Positions 16,804 through 25,257 are shown, counted from the stretch's first letter. The stretch is DNA of 27,808 nucleotides from an uncultured Porphyromonadaceae bacterium (GCA_947166165.1 CAMVDK010000006.1:1-27808); one strand, 5' to 3'. Translations and numbers: made by a program. The notes: generated from the sequence alone by a model not told the origin.

Positions 16804-18720
16804 TTACTCTCCGGTGAGCGAGGTCACTTCGCCGTAGGCGTGTGCCCAGATCATGGGTTCCTGCAGCCATTTGTAGTTCTTGTAGGCTCCCAGTCGCTGC
16901 AGCTCGCTGCGGTTGTACTTCTCCTCGGTCTCGGGGTCGTAGTTCAGACGCTGGATCCAGGTGTTCTCCTTCTCGGCCTCCGAGAGTCCGTCGATCCAGT
17001 AGGCGGCATACAGGTTGTAGGGCCGGCGCAGGGTGGGGTAGATGATTTCGTTGTTGTCGCCGATGCCATATTTGTTGCGGTTGTTGCTGTAGTGGTAGCG
17101 GCGCATGTCGGTCCACTGCTCGGGCTGCAGATACATGGCGATGTACTTCTGCTGCATGAGGTCGCTGAGACTGAACTCGCTGGGGTTGAAGAACCAGTGC
17201 TTGTTGCCACGCTCGCTGACGCGGTGCACGTTGTAGGTGCGCGTCACCTTGCCGCCGCGGCCCACGGTCTCGGTCCAGTCCTCGGCGTCGTTGAGGAAGG
17301 CGTCCATCTGGAAGTCCCATCCCTCTTTGCGCTCATAGCCGGGCTTGCCGCCGGCCAGGGCGTTGCCGGGATAGTTCATCTCCTCGCTGCTGTTGGGGTA
17401 CTGCTTCTGGAAGAACTCCAGGTGGCGCTTGATGTTCCACTCGGTGGCCTCTTTGGCCAGCGCGCAGGCCTCGGTCTTGCGGCCCATCCAGTAGAGGGCC
17501 TCGGCCTTGATGAAGTAGAGCTCCTCCATGGTGAAGATGGGGTTGTAGCAGTCGGCAGCGCCGGCGTAGGCTCCCATGTAGAGGTTGGGATAGTTGGCAA
17601 TCTTGTAGCTGGAGCTCATGCCGATGTTGTTCTCCAGATAGCGCATCTTGATGCGTTCCTGAGTGCTCGAGGCGGTGTTGGGGCCGGTGCGGGCAATCAT
17701 GAGCAGGCCGCATCGCGGGTCGGTGGCCCAGCCATCGTACTTGCCGCCGTCGCCGCCAAACACGCCGCAGGTGGCCTCGTTGTCGGGCGAGCTCACGCCC
17801 AGCAGGTCGACCATGAAGAATTTCGACGGGATGGCGTTGCCCAGCAGGTTGGCGCGGCTCTCCCACGAGTTGATCACTGGCTGAGCCACGCTCCACACGG
17901 CGTTCTGCGTGCCGGTGCCGCCGTCGAAGTTGTAGCGCGGCTCGTTGCCGAACCAGGCACCGTAGAGCAGGTCGCCCTTGCGCCACTGGTTGATGGCCTG
18001 GTCGGCGGCGTCGACGATTTTCTGGCAGGTGGCCTGGCTGCGGTCCACGTTGGGGATGTTGCGCAGCAGCAGGCGGGCCTTGATGGCGTACACCAGGCCT
18101 TTCCACTTCTCCAGGTCGCCGCCGTAGACGCGGTCCTCGACTTGCGAAATCTTCTCGTTGTGGGGGTTCTCGGTCATGCTCTTGTCCTCGTAGAGGGCAA
18201 TCAGGTCGTCGGCCTCCTGCATCATCCAGGCGTAGATGGACTCCTGCGTGTCGTAGGTGGGGGCGTTGACCAGATAGGCCTGCGTGCGGGGCATGTCGCC
18301 GAAGGCGTCGGTGGTGAGCTGCGTGCTCATGAGCATGATGGTGCGGGCAATCAGCTCATAGTTGGGCGAGTTGATGGCCTTGCTGTTGTTCACCAGGTTG
18401 AGCGAGTTCTTGCCGATGTCGTAGAAGTGGCGCCGCCACATCGGGTGGCGGTTCATCGTCAGCATCTCTTGCTCGCACTTGTAGGAGTAGGCCCCCACCG
18501 AGCTCTTGCCGCCGGTGGTGAGCATCTGCGAGAAGTAGGCGTAGTATTCGGAGTGGTCGTACACAATCTGCTGCGCGTAGAACACCACTACGGGCAACCC
18601 CACCTTGGCGTCGATGACGTGCGCCTTGTCGGGGTGCACGTTCTCGTCGAGCGTGTCGTTGCAGCTCACCCCCACGAGGCTCACGAGCAGCAACAGAGCG
18701 AATATTTTGATCTTGTTCAT
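16804..18720 (-). CDS. SusD/RagB-family outer-membrane nutrient-binding lipoprotein
   Basis: This 638-residue protein has a lipobox cysteine at residue 20 (LVGVSC) and the helix-rich layout of SusD/RagB proteins. An N-terminal segment with TPR-like helices includes LARTIMLMSTQ-like and KGLVYAIKARLLLR stretches. The C-terminal RagB/SusD region includes FTMEELYFIKAEALYWMG and the end pattern YIAMYLQPEQWTDMRRYHY, diagnostic of the family. SusD proteins form a lid over the SusC channel and capture the substrate outside the cell. The gene follows SusC by 13 bp, as is typical for the pair. It belongs to the larger SusD-like group (about 600 residues or more). The substrate cannot be read from the sequence. 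Confidence 0.97.
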   Translation of the reverse strand: MNKIKIFALLLLVSLVGVSCNDTLDENVHPDKAHVIDAKVGLPVVVFYAQQIVYDHSEYYAYFSQMLTTGGKSSVGAYSYKCEQEMLTMNRHPMWRRHFYDIGKNSLNLVNNSKAINSPNYELIARTIMLMSTQLTTDAFGDMPRTQAYLVNAPTYDTQESIYAWMMQEADDLIALYEDKSMTENPHNEKISQVEDRVYGGDLEKWKGLVYAIKARLLLRNIPNVDRSQATCQKIVDAADQAINQWRKGDLLYGAWFGNEPRYNFDGGTGTQNAVWSVAQPVINSWESRANLLGNAIPSKFFMVDLLGVSSPDNEATCGVFGGDGGKYDGWATDPRCGLLMIARTGPNTASSTQERIKMRYLENNIGMSSSYKIANYPNLYMGAYAGAADCYNPIFTMEELYFIKAEALYWMGRKTEACALAKEATEWNIKRHLEFFQKQYPNSSEEMNYPGNALAGGKPGYERKEGWDFQMDAFLNDAEDWTETVGRGGKVTRTYNVHRVSERGNKHWFFNPSEFSLSDLMQQKYIAMYLQPEQWTDMRRYHYSNNRNKYGIGDNNEIIYPTLRRPYNLYAAYWIDGLSEAEKENTWIQRLNYDPETEEKYNRSELQRLGAYKNYKWLQEPMIWAHAYGEVTSLTGE

Positions 18721-18733
18721 AGTCGTGTGGATT

Positions 18734-21700
18734 TTAGAATGTTGCTTTCAGGGTAAAGTTGAAACTGCGTGTGGCAGGGATGTTGTAGTTGTCGATGCCC
18801 ATGCCACCGGTACCGCCGGCGGTGCTGGCCAGGATGGCCGGGTCGTTGCCGGTGTACTTGGTGAGCAGGAACAGGTTGCGGCCCGTCAGCGTGGCCGTGA
18901 GGCCCTTCACCGGCCACGTCTTCTTGAAGTGCGGCGTGAAGTCGTAGCCCAGCGTCACATAGCTCAGGCGGATGTAGGAACCGTCCTCGATGAAGTTGCT
19001 CGACACCTGGTAGTAGGTGTTGATGAAGTTCTGGTCGAGCACCACCGGGGTGGTGTTGGGCACATAGGTGGTGGTGCCGTCGGCGCCGGTCACGGCCTGC
19101 ACGCCCTTGAAGACGATCTCGCGGTTGCGGTATTTGTCGTAGAGGTGGTTCATGCCGTTGGTGATCAGGCTGCGGCCGGTCACGTTGGCCACATCGCCAC
19201 CGCAGCGGCCGTCGAGCAGGAACGACAGCGTGGCGTTCTTGTAGCGGAACGTGGAGCCGAGGCCGAGCAGGAAGTCGGGCTCGCGGTTGCCGATGTAGAT
19301 GCCCTTCTGCGGGCTGATGATGGGATAGCCGTTGTCGTCGCAAATCACGTTGCCGTCGGGGTCGCGCTCATAGTCCTTGCCCGACAGACCGGTCGACGAG
19401 CCGTCGAGGCGGGCCACCGGGAAGATGTCGCCGTACTGCGTGCCCTGGATCTCGATTACGTCCTCGGGCAGCTTGGTCACGCGGCCGCGGTTGAACGAGA
19501 AGTTGGCCGTGGCAGTCCAGTCGAAGTCGGCGCTCTTGATGATGTCCTGGCCCAGGGTGATTTCCATACCGTGGTTCTTGATGGTTCCCTCGTTGCGGGT
19601 CTGCAGGATGGTGCCCGAGGCGGGCGACACGCGCACGCTCACAATCTGGTTCTCGGCCAGCGTCTGATAGTAGGCAATGTCGAGTCGGGTGCGGCTGTTG
19701 AAGAAGCGCAGGTCGGCGCCAATCTCCCACGAGCTGTCCATCTCCGGCTCAAGGTCGGTGGCGCGCGAGGTGGTGGGGTCGACTCCGTAGCCGCCGTCGG
19801 GGAAGGTGACCCACTGCTTGTAGGTGTCGGTGAACAGATAGGCCGGGCAGTCCTTACCCACCTTGGCCCAGTTGCCACGTATCTTTCCGTAGGAGAACCA
19901 CTTGTTCTGCAGGTGGAACAGCTCGCTGAAGATCACACCGCCGGTGATGCTGGGGTAGGAGTACGACGTGCGCGAGGCCTGGCGCAGGCGCGACGAGCCG
20001 TCATAGCGGTAGGTGGCCGACAGCTGGGCGATGCCCTTGTAGTCGAAGCGAAGCTCACCAAAGTAGCCGTACTTGTTCCAGCGCGAGTGGGTGAGCGACG
20101 AGCGGTTGTCGGCCAGCAGGTCGAGCACCTGACCCTTGTCGTTGCGAGTGGTGTTGAAATAGGTGTTGGCGAAGCTGTAGAACTCGCCGCCGAGCTGGAA
20201 CCACTCGTTGTAGATCGTCGAGTCGAAGCCCGTGCGCTCTTTGTACTCCATACCGTAGAGCAGGTTGAACGTGAAGTCCTCGGCAAAGGTCTTCTGGTAG
20301 GTGCCGATAAACTGTGCGGTGAACTGCTCGCCACGCGAGGGCTGGAAGTTGAACGAGCCATACTTGTTCCAGATGTGCTGGCCGTTGAGCGTGGTGATCA
20401 GGTCCTCGGGGAGCGTCTGCTCGTCGGTCGACGACCAGTCGGACAGGTATTCCGACAGGTCGTGAGTCAGGTCGCCGTCGTAGTAGCGCGGCACGGTGTA
20501 GCTCTCATAGGTCGAGAAGCCGCGGTCGTAGCCTATTTTGCCGGTGAGCACCAGGTTCTTGATGGGCTCATACGACAGCTGGCCATTGATCATGAATCGG
20601 CTGCTCTCGGTGCGGCTGTAGTCTTTGTAGCGGCCATAGTAGGGCGAGATGGCGGCCGTGATGCGCTCGCGGTCGAGCAGCGCGTCCCAGTTGTCGTAGG
20701 TGGAGCCCCAGTTCACGTGGCCCTCGGTGGTCTGGTAGTCGGCCATGTCCTTGTTGATGCCCCAGTAGTAGATGGTCGACATCGAGTTGCCAAAGCCGCG
20801 CGACTTGCTGTTCACAATGTTGGTCGACAGTTGGAAGGTCACCTTGTCGGAGGGCTTGTAGGTGCCCTTGAGGAAGACGGTGATTTGCTTCTTGTAGTCC
20901 TTGGGCACGATGCCGTCGTGGTCGAGATACGACACGGAGGCGTAGGAGTTGAACTTCTCCGTTCCGCCCGAAATCGACACGTCGTACTTCTGCATCAGGC
21001 CGTTCTCGAGGAAGTTGTTCACGGTGTCGTAGCGCGTGGCGTCGCCGATGTAGGGACCCCAGCCACCGCCGTAGGTGTTCTCCTTGTACATGCCCTTCGT
21101 GCCCGGGGTGAACATCGACTGCACCTTGGGCACACGCATGGGCGTGTTCACCTCGAGGCTGGCGCTGGCGGTCACCTTCACGGTGCCGTCCTTGCTGCCG
21201 CTCTTGGTGGTGATCATGATCACACCGTTGGCCGCCTCCTGGCCGTAGAGCGCCGAGGCGGCGGCTCCCTTGAGCACGGTCATGTTCTCGATGTCGTTGG
21301 GGTTGATGTCGGCCAGCGTGGAGCCCTGGCCGCGGATGGCCACACCGTCCACAATCATCAGCGGCTCGTTGTTCTGCGAGTTGTTGACCGACGAGATGGC
21401 GCGGATAATCACCTGTGTCGACGAGTTGGGCGAGCCGCCGCCGGTGTTCACCTGCAGGCCGGCCACCTTGCCCTGAAGCGAGTTGGCGAAGTTGGTCGAG
21501 CCGCCGGCGGTCACCTGCTCGGCGTCGAGGCTCTGCACGGCGAAGTTCAGTTTCTTCTTCTCCTGGGTCTGACCCATGGCGGTGACCACCACCTCGCTGA
21601 GCACTTGGGAGTTCTCGGTCAGTTCGATGTTGATGACCGTCTTGCCGCCGGTCACCTTGACCGACACGGGATTCATGCCCACGTACGACACGTCGAGCAC

Positions 21701-21895
21701 ATCGCCATCGTTGGCTTCGATGGCATATTTTCCGTCCAGGTCGGTGGCTGTGCCGCGGCTGGTGCCGTGCACCTGCACGGTGGCGCCGATGATGGGCTCG
21801 CCGTCAGATGCCTGGGTCACCACACCCGTCACTGTGCGGGCATAGCCCAGCACCGCCAGGAGGGAAAACAACGCAAGCAGTAGTTGTTTCTTCAT
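18734..21895 (-). CDS. SusC/RagA-family TonB-dependent outer-membrane transporter
   Basis: This 1053-residue protein imports substrate across the outer membrane with energy from TonB. A signal peptide (about 1-19) is followed by a carboxypeptidase-regulatory-like beta domain (about 21-95, TVTGVVTQASDGEPIIGATV). The plug domain (about 105-235) carries the SusC signature VAGLQV and the closing SALYGQEAANGVIMITTKSG. A long beta-barrel ends in an aromatic C-terminus (SFNFTLKATF), as needed for outer-membrane insertion. There is no N-terminal STN signalling domain, so regulation through an anti-sigma factor is not expected. It is the first gene of a four-gene operon with promoter candidate and leader hairpin upstream. 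The family is certain; the ligand (glycan or peptide) is unknown. Confidence 0.98.
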   Translation of the reverse strand: MKKQLLLALFSLLAVLGYARTVTGVVTQASDGEPIIGATVQVHGTSRGTATDLDGKYAIEANDGDVLDVSYVGMNPVSVKVTGGKTVINIELTENSQVLSEVVVTAMGQTQEKKKLNFAVQSLDAEQVTAGGSTNFANSLQGKVAGLQVNTGGGSPNSSTQVIIRAISSVNNSQNNEPLMIVDGVAIRGQGSTLADINPNDIENMTVLKGAAASALYGQEAANGVIMITTKSGSKDGTVKVTASASLEVNTPMRVPKVQSMFTPGTKGMYKENTYGGGWGPYIGDATRYDTVNNFLENGLMQKYDVSISGGTEKFNSYASVSYLDHDGIVPKDYKKQITVFLKGTYKPSDKVTFQLSTNIVNSKSRGFGNSMSTIYYWGINKDMADYQTTEGHVNWGSTYDNWDALLDRERITAAISPYYGRYKDYSRTESSRFMINGQLSYEPIKNLVLTGKIGYDRGFSTYESYTVPRYYDGDLTHDLSEYLSDWSSTDEQTLPEDLITTLNGQHIWNKYGSFNFQPSRGEQFTAQFIGTYQKTFAEDFTFNLLYGMEYKERTGFDSTIYNEWFQLGGEFYSFANTYFNTTRNDKGQVLDLLADNRSSLTHSRWNKYGYFGELRFDYKGIAQLSATYRYDGSSRLRQASRTSYSYPSITGGVIFSELFHLQNKWFSYGKIRGNWAKVGKDCPAYLFTDTYKQWVTFPDGGYGVDPTTSRATDLEPEMDSSWEIGADLRFFNSRTRLDIAYYQTLAENQIVSVRVSPASGTILQTRNEGTIKNHGMEITLGQDIIKSADFDWTATANFSFNRGRVTKLPEDVIEIQGTQYGDIFPVARLDGSSTGLSGKDYERDPDGNVICDDNGYPIISPQKGIYIGNREPDFLLGLGSTFRYKNATLSFLLDGRCGGDVANVTGRSLITNGMNHLYDKYRNREIVFKGVQAVTGADGTTTYVPNTTPVVLDQNFINTYYQVSSNFIEDGSYIRLSYVTLGYDFTPHFKKTWPVKGLTATLTGRNLFLLTKYTGNDPAILASTAGGTGGMGIDNYNIPATRSFNFTLKATF

Positions 21896-21949
21896 AATCT
21901 CAATTTTGGTTTAGTATTTGTTTTTGTTTCAATATTTTACGGTTCTGCG

Positions 21950-21967
21950 GCGCAAGAGTGCTTGCGC
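21950..21967 (-). promoter_or_regulatory. Leader hairpin in the susC 5' untranslated region
   Basis: A perfect 7-bp inverted repeat gcgcaag/cttgcgc with a 4-base loop lies between the promoter candidate and the susC ATG, about 55 bp upstream of the start, in an otherwise A/T-rich leader. It is not followed by a T run, so it is not a terminator. It may stabilise the mRNA or regulate translation. Confidence 0.5.
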
Positions 21968-21985
21968 ATGCCTGCAATAAGCCAA

Positions 21986-21993
21986 CAAAGCTA
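21986..21993 (-). promoter_or_regulatory. Candidate -7 promoter element for the SusC/SusD operon
   Basis: TAGCTTTG on the minus strand fits the Bacteroidetes TAnnTTTG consensus. It lies about 90 bp upstream of the susC ATG, giving a predicted leader of about 85 bases. No clear -33 TTTG was found, which would fit an activator-dependent promoter. Confidence 0.55.
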
Positions 21994-22084
21994 CACATTT
22001 TTTGTGAATTGAAGGGCATTTATTGGCCGAAATTTTAATTTGTTTAAGGTTTAGCTATATTTGTTTAGACTTTCGGCGGAGGAC

Positions 22085-22145
22085 AAAAAAATCCGGACAC
22101 TCGCGCCGCCGGCGGTTCGTGGCGATGGCGGCGCAAGTGTACGGA
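22085..22145 (-). terminator. Rho-independent terminator of the permease-HMA gene
   Basis: Two 19-base arms (22127-22145 and 22092-22110) pair with two mismatches around a 16-base loop. On the minus strand the stem is followed directly by seven T residues. It lies 18 bp beyond the permease stop and upstream of the susC promoter, separating the two transcription units. Confidence 0.88.
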
Positions 22146-22163
22146 AGGCTTGGAGGCGAGGCG

Positions 22164-23408
22164 TCAGCCGTTCTCGTAGCCCAGTTCCACCACCTTGGCG
22201 CGGATGGCCTCGTCGGTGGCGCTGCCCTCCACATAGGCGATGCCTTGTGCCAGGTCGACGGTCACACTGGTCACGCCGGCCACCGTGGCCAGCCCCTTCT
22301 CGACGGAGGCTTTGCAGTGGTTGCACATCATGCCGCGCACTTTGAATTCTTTTTTCTGCATGGTTTTATTTTCGTTTTTGAGTTGATGTGATTTCCAGTA
22401 TTTTGCGCCGTTGGCCACCACGAGCATCACCACCAGGGCGATGCTGCACACCCAGTTGAGCCATCCGGCCTGCATGGCGTGGCCCATGGCGGCGTGGTGG
22501 TGCGGCATGGCGGCCACAAAGGTGTCGCGCAGCCCCGGCCAGTAGTCCACCAGCAGCCCGAAGCCCATGGCGCCGGCGATGATGCTCACCAGATAGGCCA
22601 CCGTGGCCTTGCGCCCGAAGGCCTGCGAGATCACCAGCACCGAAGCCAGGTTGGCTGCCGGGCCGGCCATGAGCAGCACCAGGGCGCAGCCAGGCGAGAG
22701 ACCCTTGAGCATCAGCGCCGCCGCGATGGGAATCGACCCCGTGGCGCACACATACATCGGCACGGCCACCAGCAGAATCACCACCATGTTGAGCAGCGGC
22801 CAGCGCGCGTAGGTTTGGAAGAAGTCGTCGGGCACAAGCACGGTGATGAGCGTGGCCACCACCAGGCCCAGCACCAGCCAGCGGCCTATGTTCTGCATCA
22901 TCTCGAAGAAGCCGTAGCGCAGCGTCTCGGCCACACGGTGCCCGAAGCCGCCGGTCACGTTGCTGAACTCATATTGCCCGTTGCCGCCGTCTTCGGGCAG
23001 CGTGCCGCGCCGCTCAAGGGCACCCACGGCCATTCCGCCGCACAGGGCGGTGACCAGCGCCGCCACAGGGCGCAGCACGGCAAAGGGCAGACCCATCATG
23101 CTGTAGGTGGCCGCGATGCTGTCGACACCCGTCTGCGGAGTGGCGATGAGAAACGACGTAGAGGCCGCGCGCGAGGCTCCGCTGCGGCGCAGGCTCACCG
23201 CCGTGGGCAGCACGCCGCACGAGCACAGCGGCAGTGGAATGCCGAACAGCGCCGCCGTCGCCACCGGGCGCCAACCGGTGCCCGACAGATAGCGGCTGTA
23301 GATGCTCGAAGGCACAAACGCATGCAGCACGCCAGCAATCAAGAAGCCCAGTAGCAAGTAGGGCGACATGGCGTGAAGCATCATCAAAAAAGCATTCAGA
23401 TACTCCAT
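22164..23408 (-). CDS. Cu/Zn-efflux-type permease (SO_0444/ArsP-like) with C-terminal HMA domain
   Basis: This 414-residue membrane protein is of the DUF318/ArsP-like permease type; the SO_0444 group is linked to copper and zinc efflux. The ATG at 23408 is preferred over the TTG at 23420. Two homologous membrane halves are visible, with GIPLPLCSCGVLPTA and IATPQTGVDS in the first and CATGSIPIAAALMLKG with MAGPAANLASV in the second. A His-rich loop (PHHHAAMGH) follows. The last 65 residues are a heavy-metal-associated domain with the metal-binding motif GMMCNHC instead of the usual GMTCxxC. The linker is A/T-rich and contains an in-frame ATG at 22361 that would yield a 65-residue stand-alone HMA chaperone. 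Candidate promoter lies inside the upstream tandem repeat. Family certain; metal specificity is inferred. Confidence 0.92.
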   Translation of the reverse strand: MEYLNAFLMMLHAMSPYLLLGFLIAGVLHAFVPSSIYSRYLSGTGWRPVATAALFGIPLPLCSCGVLPTAVSLRRSGASRAASTSFLIATPQTGVDSIAATYSMMGLPFAVLRPVAALVTALCGGMAVGALERRGTLPEDGGNGQYEFSNVTGGFGHRVAETLRYGFFEMMQNIGRWLVLGLVVATLITVLVPDDFFQTYARWPLLNMVVILLVAVPMYVCATGSIPIAAALMLKGLSPGCALVLLMAGPAANLASVLVISQAFGRKATVAYLVSIIAGAMGFGLLVDYWPGLRDTFVAAMPHHHAAMGHAMQAGWLNWVCSIALVVMLVVANGAKYWKSHQLKNENKTMQKKEFKVRGMMCNHCKASVEKGLATVAGVTSVTVDLAQGIAYVEGSATDEAIRAKVVELGYENG

Positions 23409-23430
23409 CTCTCTATTCAATCGTCACACA

Positions 23431-23528
23431 AATTGTGCATTCAAAATTGTGCATTCAAAATTATGCATTGTGAATTGTGCATTGTGAATTGTGCATTGTG
23501 AATTGTGCATTGTGAATTGTGCATTGCA
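23431..23528. repeat. 14-bp tandem repeat, seven units
   Basis: Seven exact-length 14-bp units fill almost the whole gap between guaA and the permease gene. Two units read aattgtgcattcaa, one aattatgcattgtg, three aattgtgcattgtg, and one aattgtgcattgca. The repeat begins 22 bp upstream of the permease ATG and ends 5 bp before the guaA stop codon. A/T-rich composition differs sharply from the neighbouring genes. Confidence 0.95.
23456..23463 (-). promoter_or_regulatory. Candidate -7 promoter element inside the 14-bp repeat array
   Basis: TAATTTTG on the minus strand fits TAnnTTTG. It arises at the junction of repeat units 2 and 3 and lies 47 bp upstream of the permease ATG at 23408. A related CAATTTTG occurs one unit closer to the gene. 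No -33 TTTG is visible in the array. Confidence 0.4.
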
Positions 23529-23533
23529 AGAAC

Positions 23534-25078
23534 TCACTCCCACTCGATGGTCGCGGGCGGCTTCGAGCTGATGTCGTAGCACACGCGGTTCACGCCGCGC
23601 ACCTTGTTGATGATGTCGTTGCTCACGCGCGCCAGGAAGTCGTAGGGCAGGTGCGCCCAGTCGGCCGTCATGGCGTCGGTGCTCGTCACGGCGCGCAGGG
23701 CCACCGGATGCTCGTAGGTGCGCTCGTCGCCCATCACCCCCACGCTGCGCACATCGGCCAGCAAGATGGCCCCGGCCTGCCACACCTTGTCGTAGAGCAT
23801 CTCGCCGTCGGGGCAGCGGTAATGCAGCATGGCCTCGATGTAGATGTCGTCGGCCTCCTGCAGGATGCGCACGCGCTCGGGCGTGATGTCGCCCAGGATG
23901 CGCACCGCCAGTCCCGGCCCTGGGAAGGGATGGCGCTTGATGAGCCGCTCGGGCATGCCCAGCTCGCGGCCCACGCGGCGCACCTCGTCCTTGAAGAGCC
24001 ATTGCAGCGGCTCGCACAACTGCAGGTGCATCTCCTTGGGCAGGCCGCCCACATTGTGGTGGCTCTTGATCACCTTGCCGGTGATGTTCAGGCTCTCGAT
24101 GCGGTCGGGATAGATGGTGCCTTGCGCCAGCCAGCGGGCATCGGTGATTTTGGCCGCTTCGGCGTTGAACACCTCCACAAAGTCGCGCCCGATGATTTTG
24201 CGCTTCTGCTCCGGGTCGGTCACGCCAGCCAGATGGGCGAAAAACCGTTCGCTGGCATCCACGCCGCGCACGTTCAGCCCCAGCCCCTGGTAGGCGGCCA
24301 TCACCTTGCTGAACTCATCCTTGCGCAGCATGCCGTGGTCCACGAAGATGCACGTCAGCCGGTCGCCTATGGCGCGGTTGAGCAGCACGGCGCACACGCT
24401 CGAGTCCACGCCGCCGCTCAGACCCAGTATCACCCGGTCCTGCCCCAGTTGCTGGCGCAGCTGCTCCACGGTGGTCTCAACAAACGAGGCCGCGCTCCAC
24501 TGCTGGCGGCTGCCGCAGATGTCCACCACAAAGTTGCGCAGCAGTTGAGTGCCCTGCAGCGAGTGGAACACCTCCGGGTGGAACTGCACCGCCCACAGCG
24601 GAGCCGTGTCGCTGGCATAGGCCGCGAAACGCACGTCGGCGGTCGAGGCGATGGCATGGCAGCCCGCGGGCAGCGCCGTGATGGTGTCGCCGTGGCTCAT
24701 CCACACCTGCGAGCCACGCTCAATGCCGCGCAGAAGCGGGTTGGTGGTGTCGACACTTGTCAGGAGGGCGCGGCCATACTCGCGGCTGCCGGCCTTCTCC
24801 ACCAGGCCCCCGCCACGATGGGCCATGTACTGGGCCCCGTAGCAGATGCCCAGCACAGGCACGCGGCCCACAAACTGGCTCAGGTCCACCTGAAAGGCGT
24901 CGGGGTCGTGGACCGAGAACGGCGAGCCGCTCAAAATCACGCCAATCACATCGGCGTCGCCCACAGGATACTTGTTGTAGGGCAGAATCTCGCAGAAGGT
25001 GTCCAGTTCGCGCACACGGCGGCCGATGAGCTGAGTGGTCTGCGAACCAAAGTCGAGAATGATGATTTTCTGAGGCAT
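23534..25078 (-). CDS. guaA: GMP synthase (glutamine-hydrolysing)
   Basis: This 514-residue cytoplasmic enzyme converts XMP to GMP using ATP and glutamine, the last step of guanine nucleotide synthesis. The start is ATG 25078 (MPQKIIILDFGSQ), the usual N-terminus of the family; upstream in-frame codons are not conserved-looking. The class I glutamine amidotransferase domain carries the nucleophile Cys79 in GICYG and the His167/Glu169 pair in VQFHPEV. The ATP-pyrophosphatase domain has the PP-loop SGGVDSS (221-227) and FVDHGMLRKDE. The dimerisation domain ends in PPATIEWE, the normal C-terminus. Length matches the family. It stands alone, with duplicated promoter-like elements upstream. Confidence 0.98.
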   Translation of the reverse strand: MPQKIIILDFGSQTTQLIGRRVRELDTFCEILPYNKYPVGDADVIGVILSGSPFSVHDPDAFQVDLSQFVGRVPVLGICYGAQYMAHRGGGLVEKAGSREYGRALLTSVDTTNPLLRGIERGSQVWMSHGDTITALPAGCHAIASTADVRFAAYASDTAPLWAVQFHPEVFHSLQGTQLLRNFVVDICGSRQQWSAASFVETTVEQLRQQLGQDRVILGLSGGVDSSVCAVLLNRAIGDRLTCIFVDHGMLRKDEFSKVMAAYQGLGLNVRGVDASERFFAHLAGVTDPEQKRKIIGRDFVEVFNAEAAKITDARWLAQGTIYPDRIESLNITGKVIKSHHNVGGLPKEMHLQLCEPLQWLFKDEVRRVGRELGMPERLIKRHPFPGPGLAVRILGDITPERVRILQEADDIYIEAMLHYRCPDGEMLYDKVWQAGAILLADVRSVGVMGDERTYEHPVALRAVTSTDAMTADWAHLPYDFLARVSNDIINKVRGVNRVCYDISSKPPATIEWE

Positions 25079-25148
25079 AAGCGTATCTGAATAACGGATA
25101 AACGGCAAAAAGCCGCGGACGGCAAGCCCACGCCCCCCGTTTCCGACT

Positions 25149-25174
25149 GCAAAATTAGTGCAAACCGAGCGCAA
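25149..25174 (-). promoter_or_regulatory. Candidate guaA promoter, proximal copy of a 26-bp direct repeat
   Basis: On the minus strand this segment contains TAATTTTG (25157 to 25150), a match to TAnnTTTG, with CTTG 19 bp further upstream in the -33 position. It lies 72 bp upstream of the guaA ATG. The same 26 bases occur again at 25232-25257. Confidence 0.6.
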
Positions 25175-25177
25175 AAC

Positions 25178-25199
25178 AAGCAAGCTCGCTTGCTTTTTT
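25178..25199. terminator. Short hairpin with T tract between GT2 and guaA
   Basis: An 8-bp inverted repeat aagcaagc/gcttgctt (practical stem about 6 bp) is followed by a T run on the plus strand and preceded by an A run. On the minus strand, the direction of both flanking genes, the T tract is weak (gttttg). It may terminate antisense transcripts or act partly as the GT2 terminator. Confidence 0.45.
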
Positions 25200-25231
25200 G
25201 CCGAGGTGCAGCCTAATTTCGCGATTACAGC

Positions 25232-25257
25232 GCAAAATTAGTGCAAACCGAGCGCAA
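25232..25257 (-). promoter_or_regulatory. Distal copy of the 26-bp promoter-like direct repeat
   Basis: This is an exact copy of 25149-25174. On the minus strand it carries TAATTTTG (25240 to 25233), with CTTG 20 bp upstream. It could be a second guaA promoter 155 bp upstream of the ATG, with the hairpin at 25178-25199 in its leader. Confidence 0.55.

Noticed and set aside
18605..21883. 1092-codon plus-strand open frame opposite SusC
   Set aside because: It is antisense to an unambiguous SusC gene. Its translation is Val/Gly/His/Ala-rich low complexity, the usual artefact of GC-rich third positions, and it has no recognisable domain.
23534..25183. Extended guaA start at 25183
   Set aside because: The extra 35 residues are not part of the family, run through the candidate promoter, and the standard N-terminus begins at 25078.
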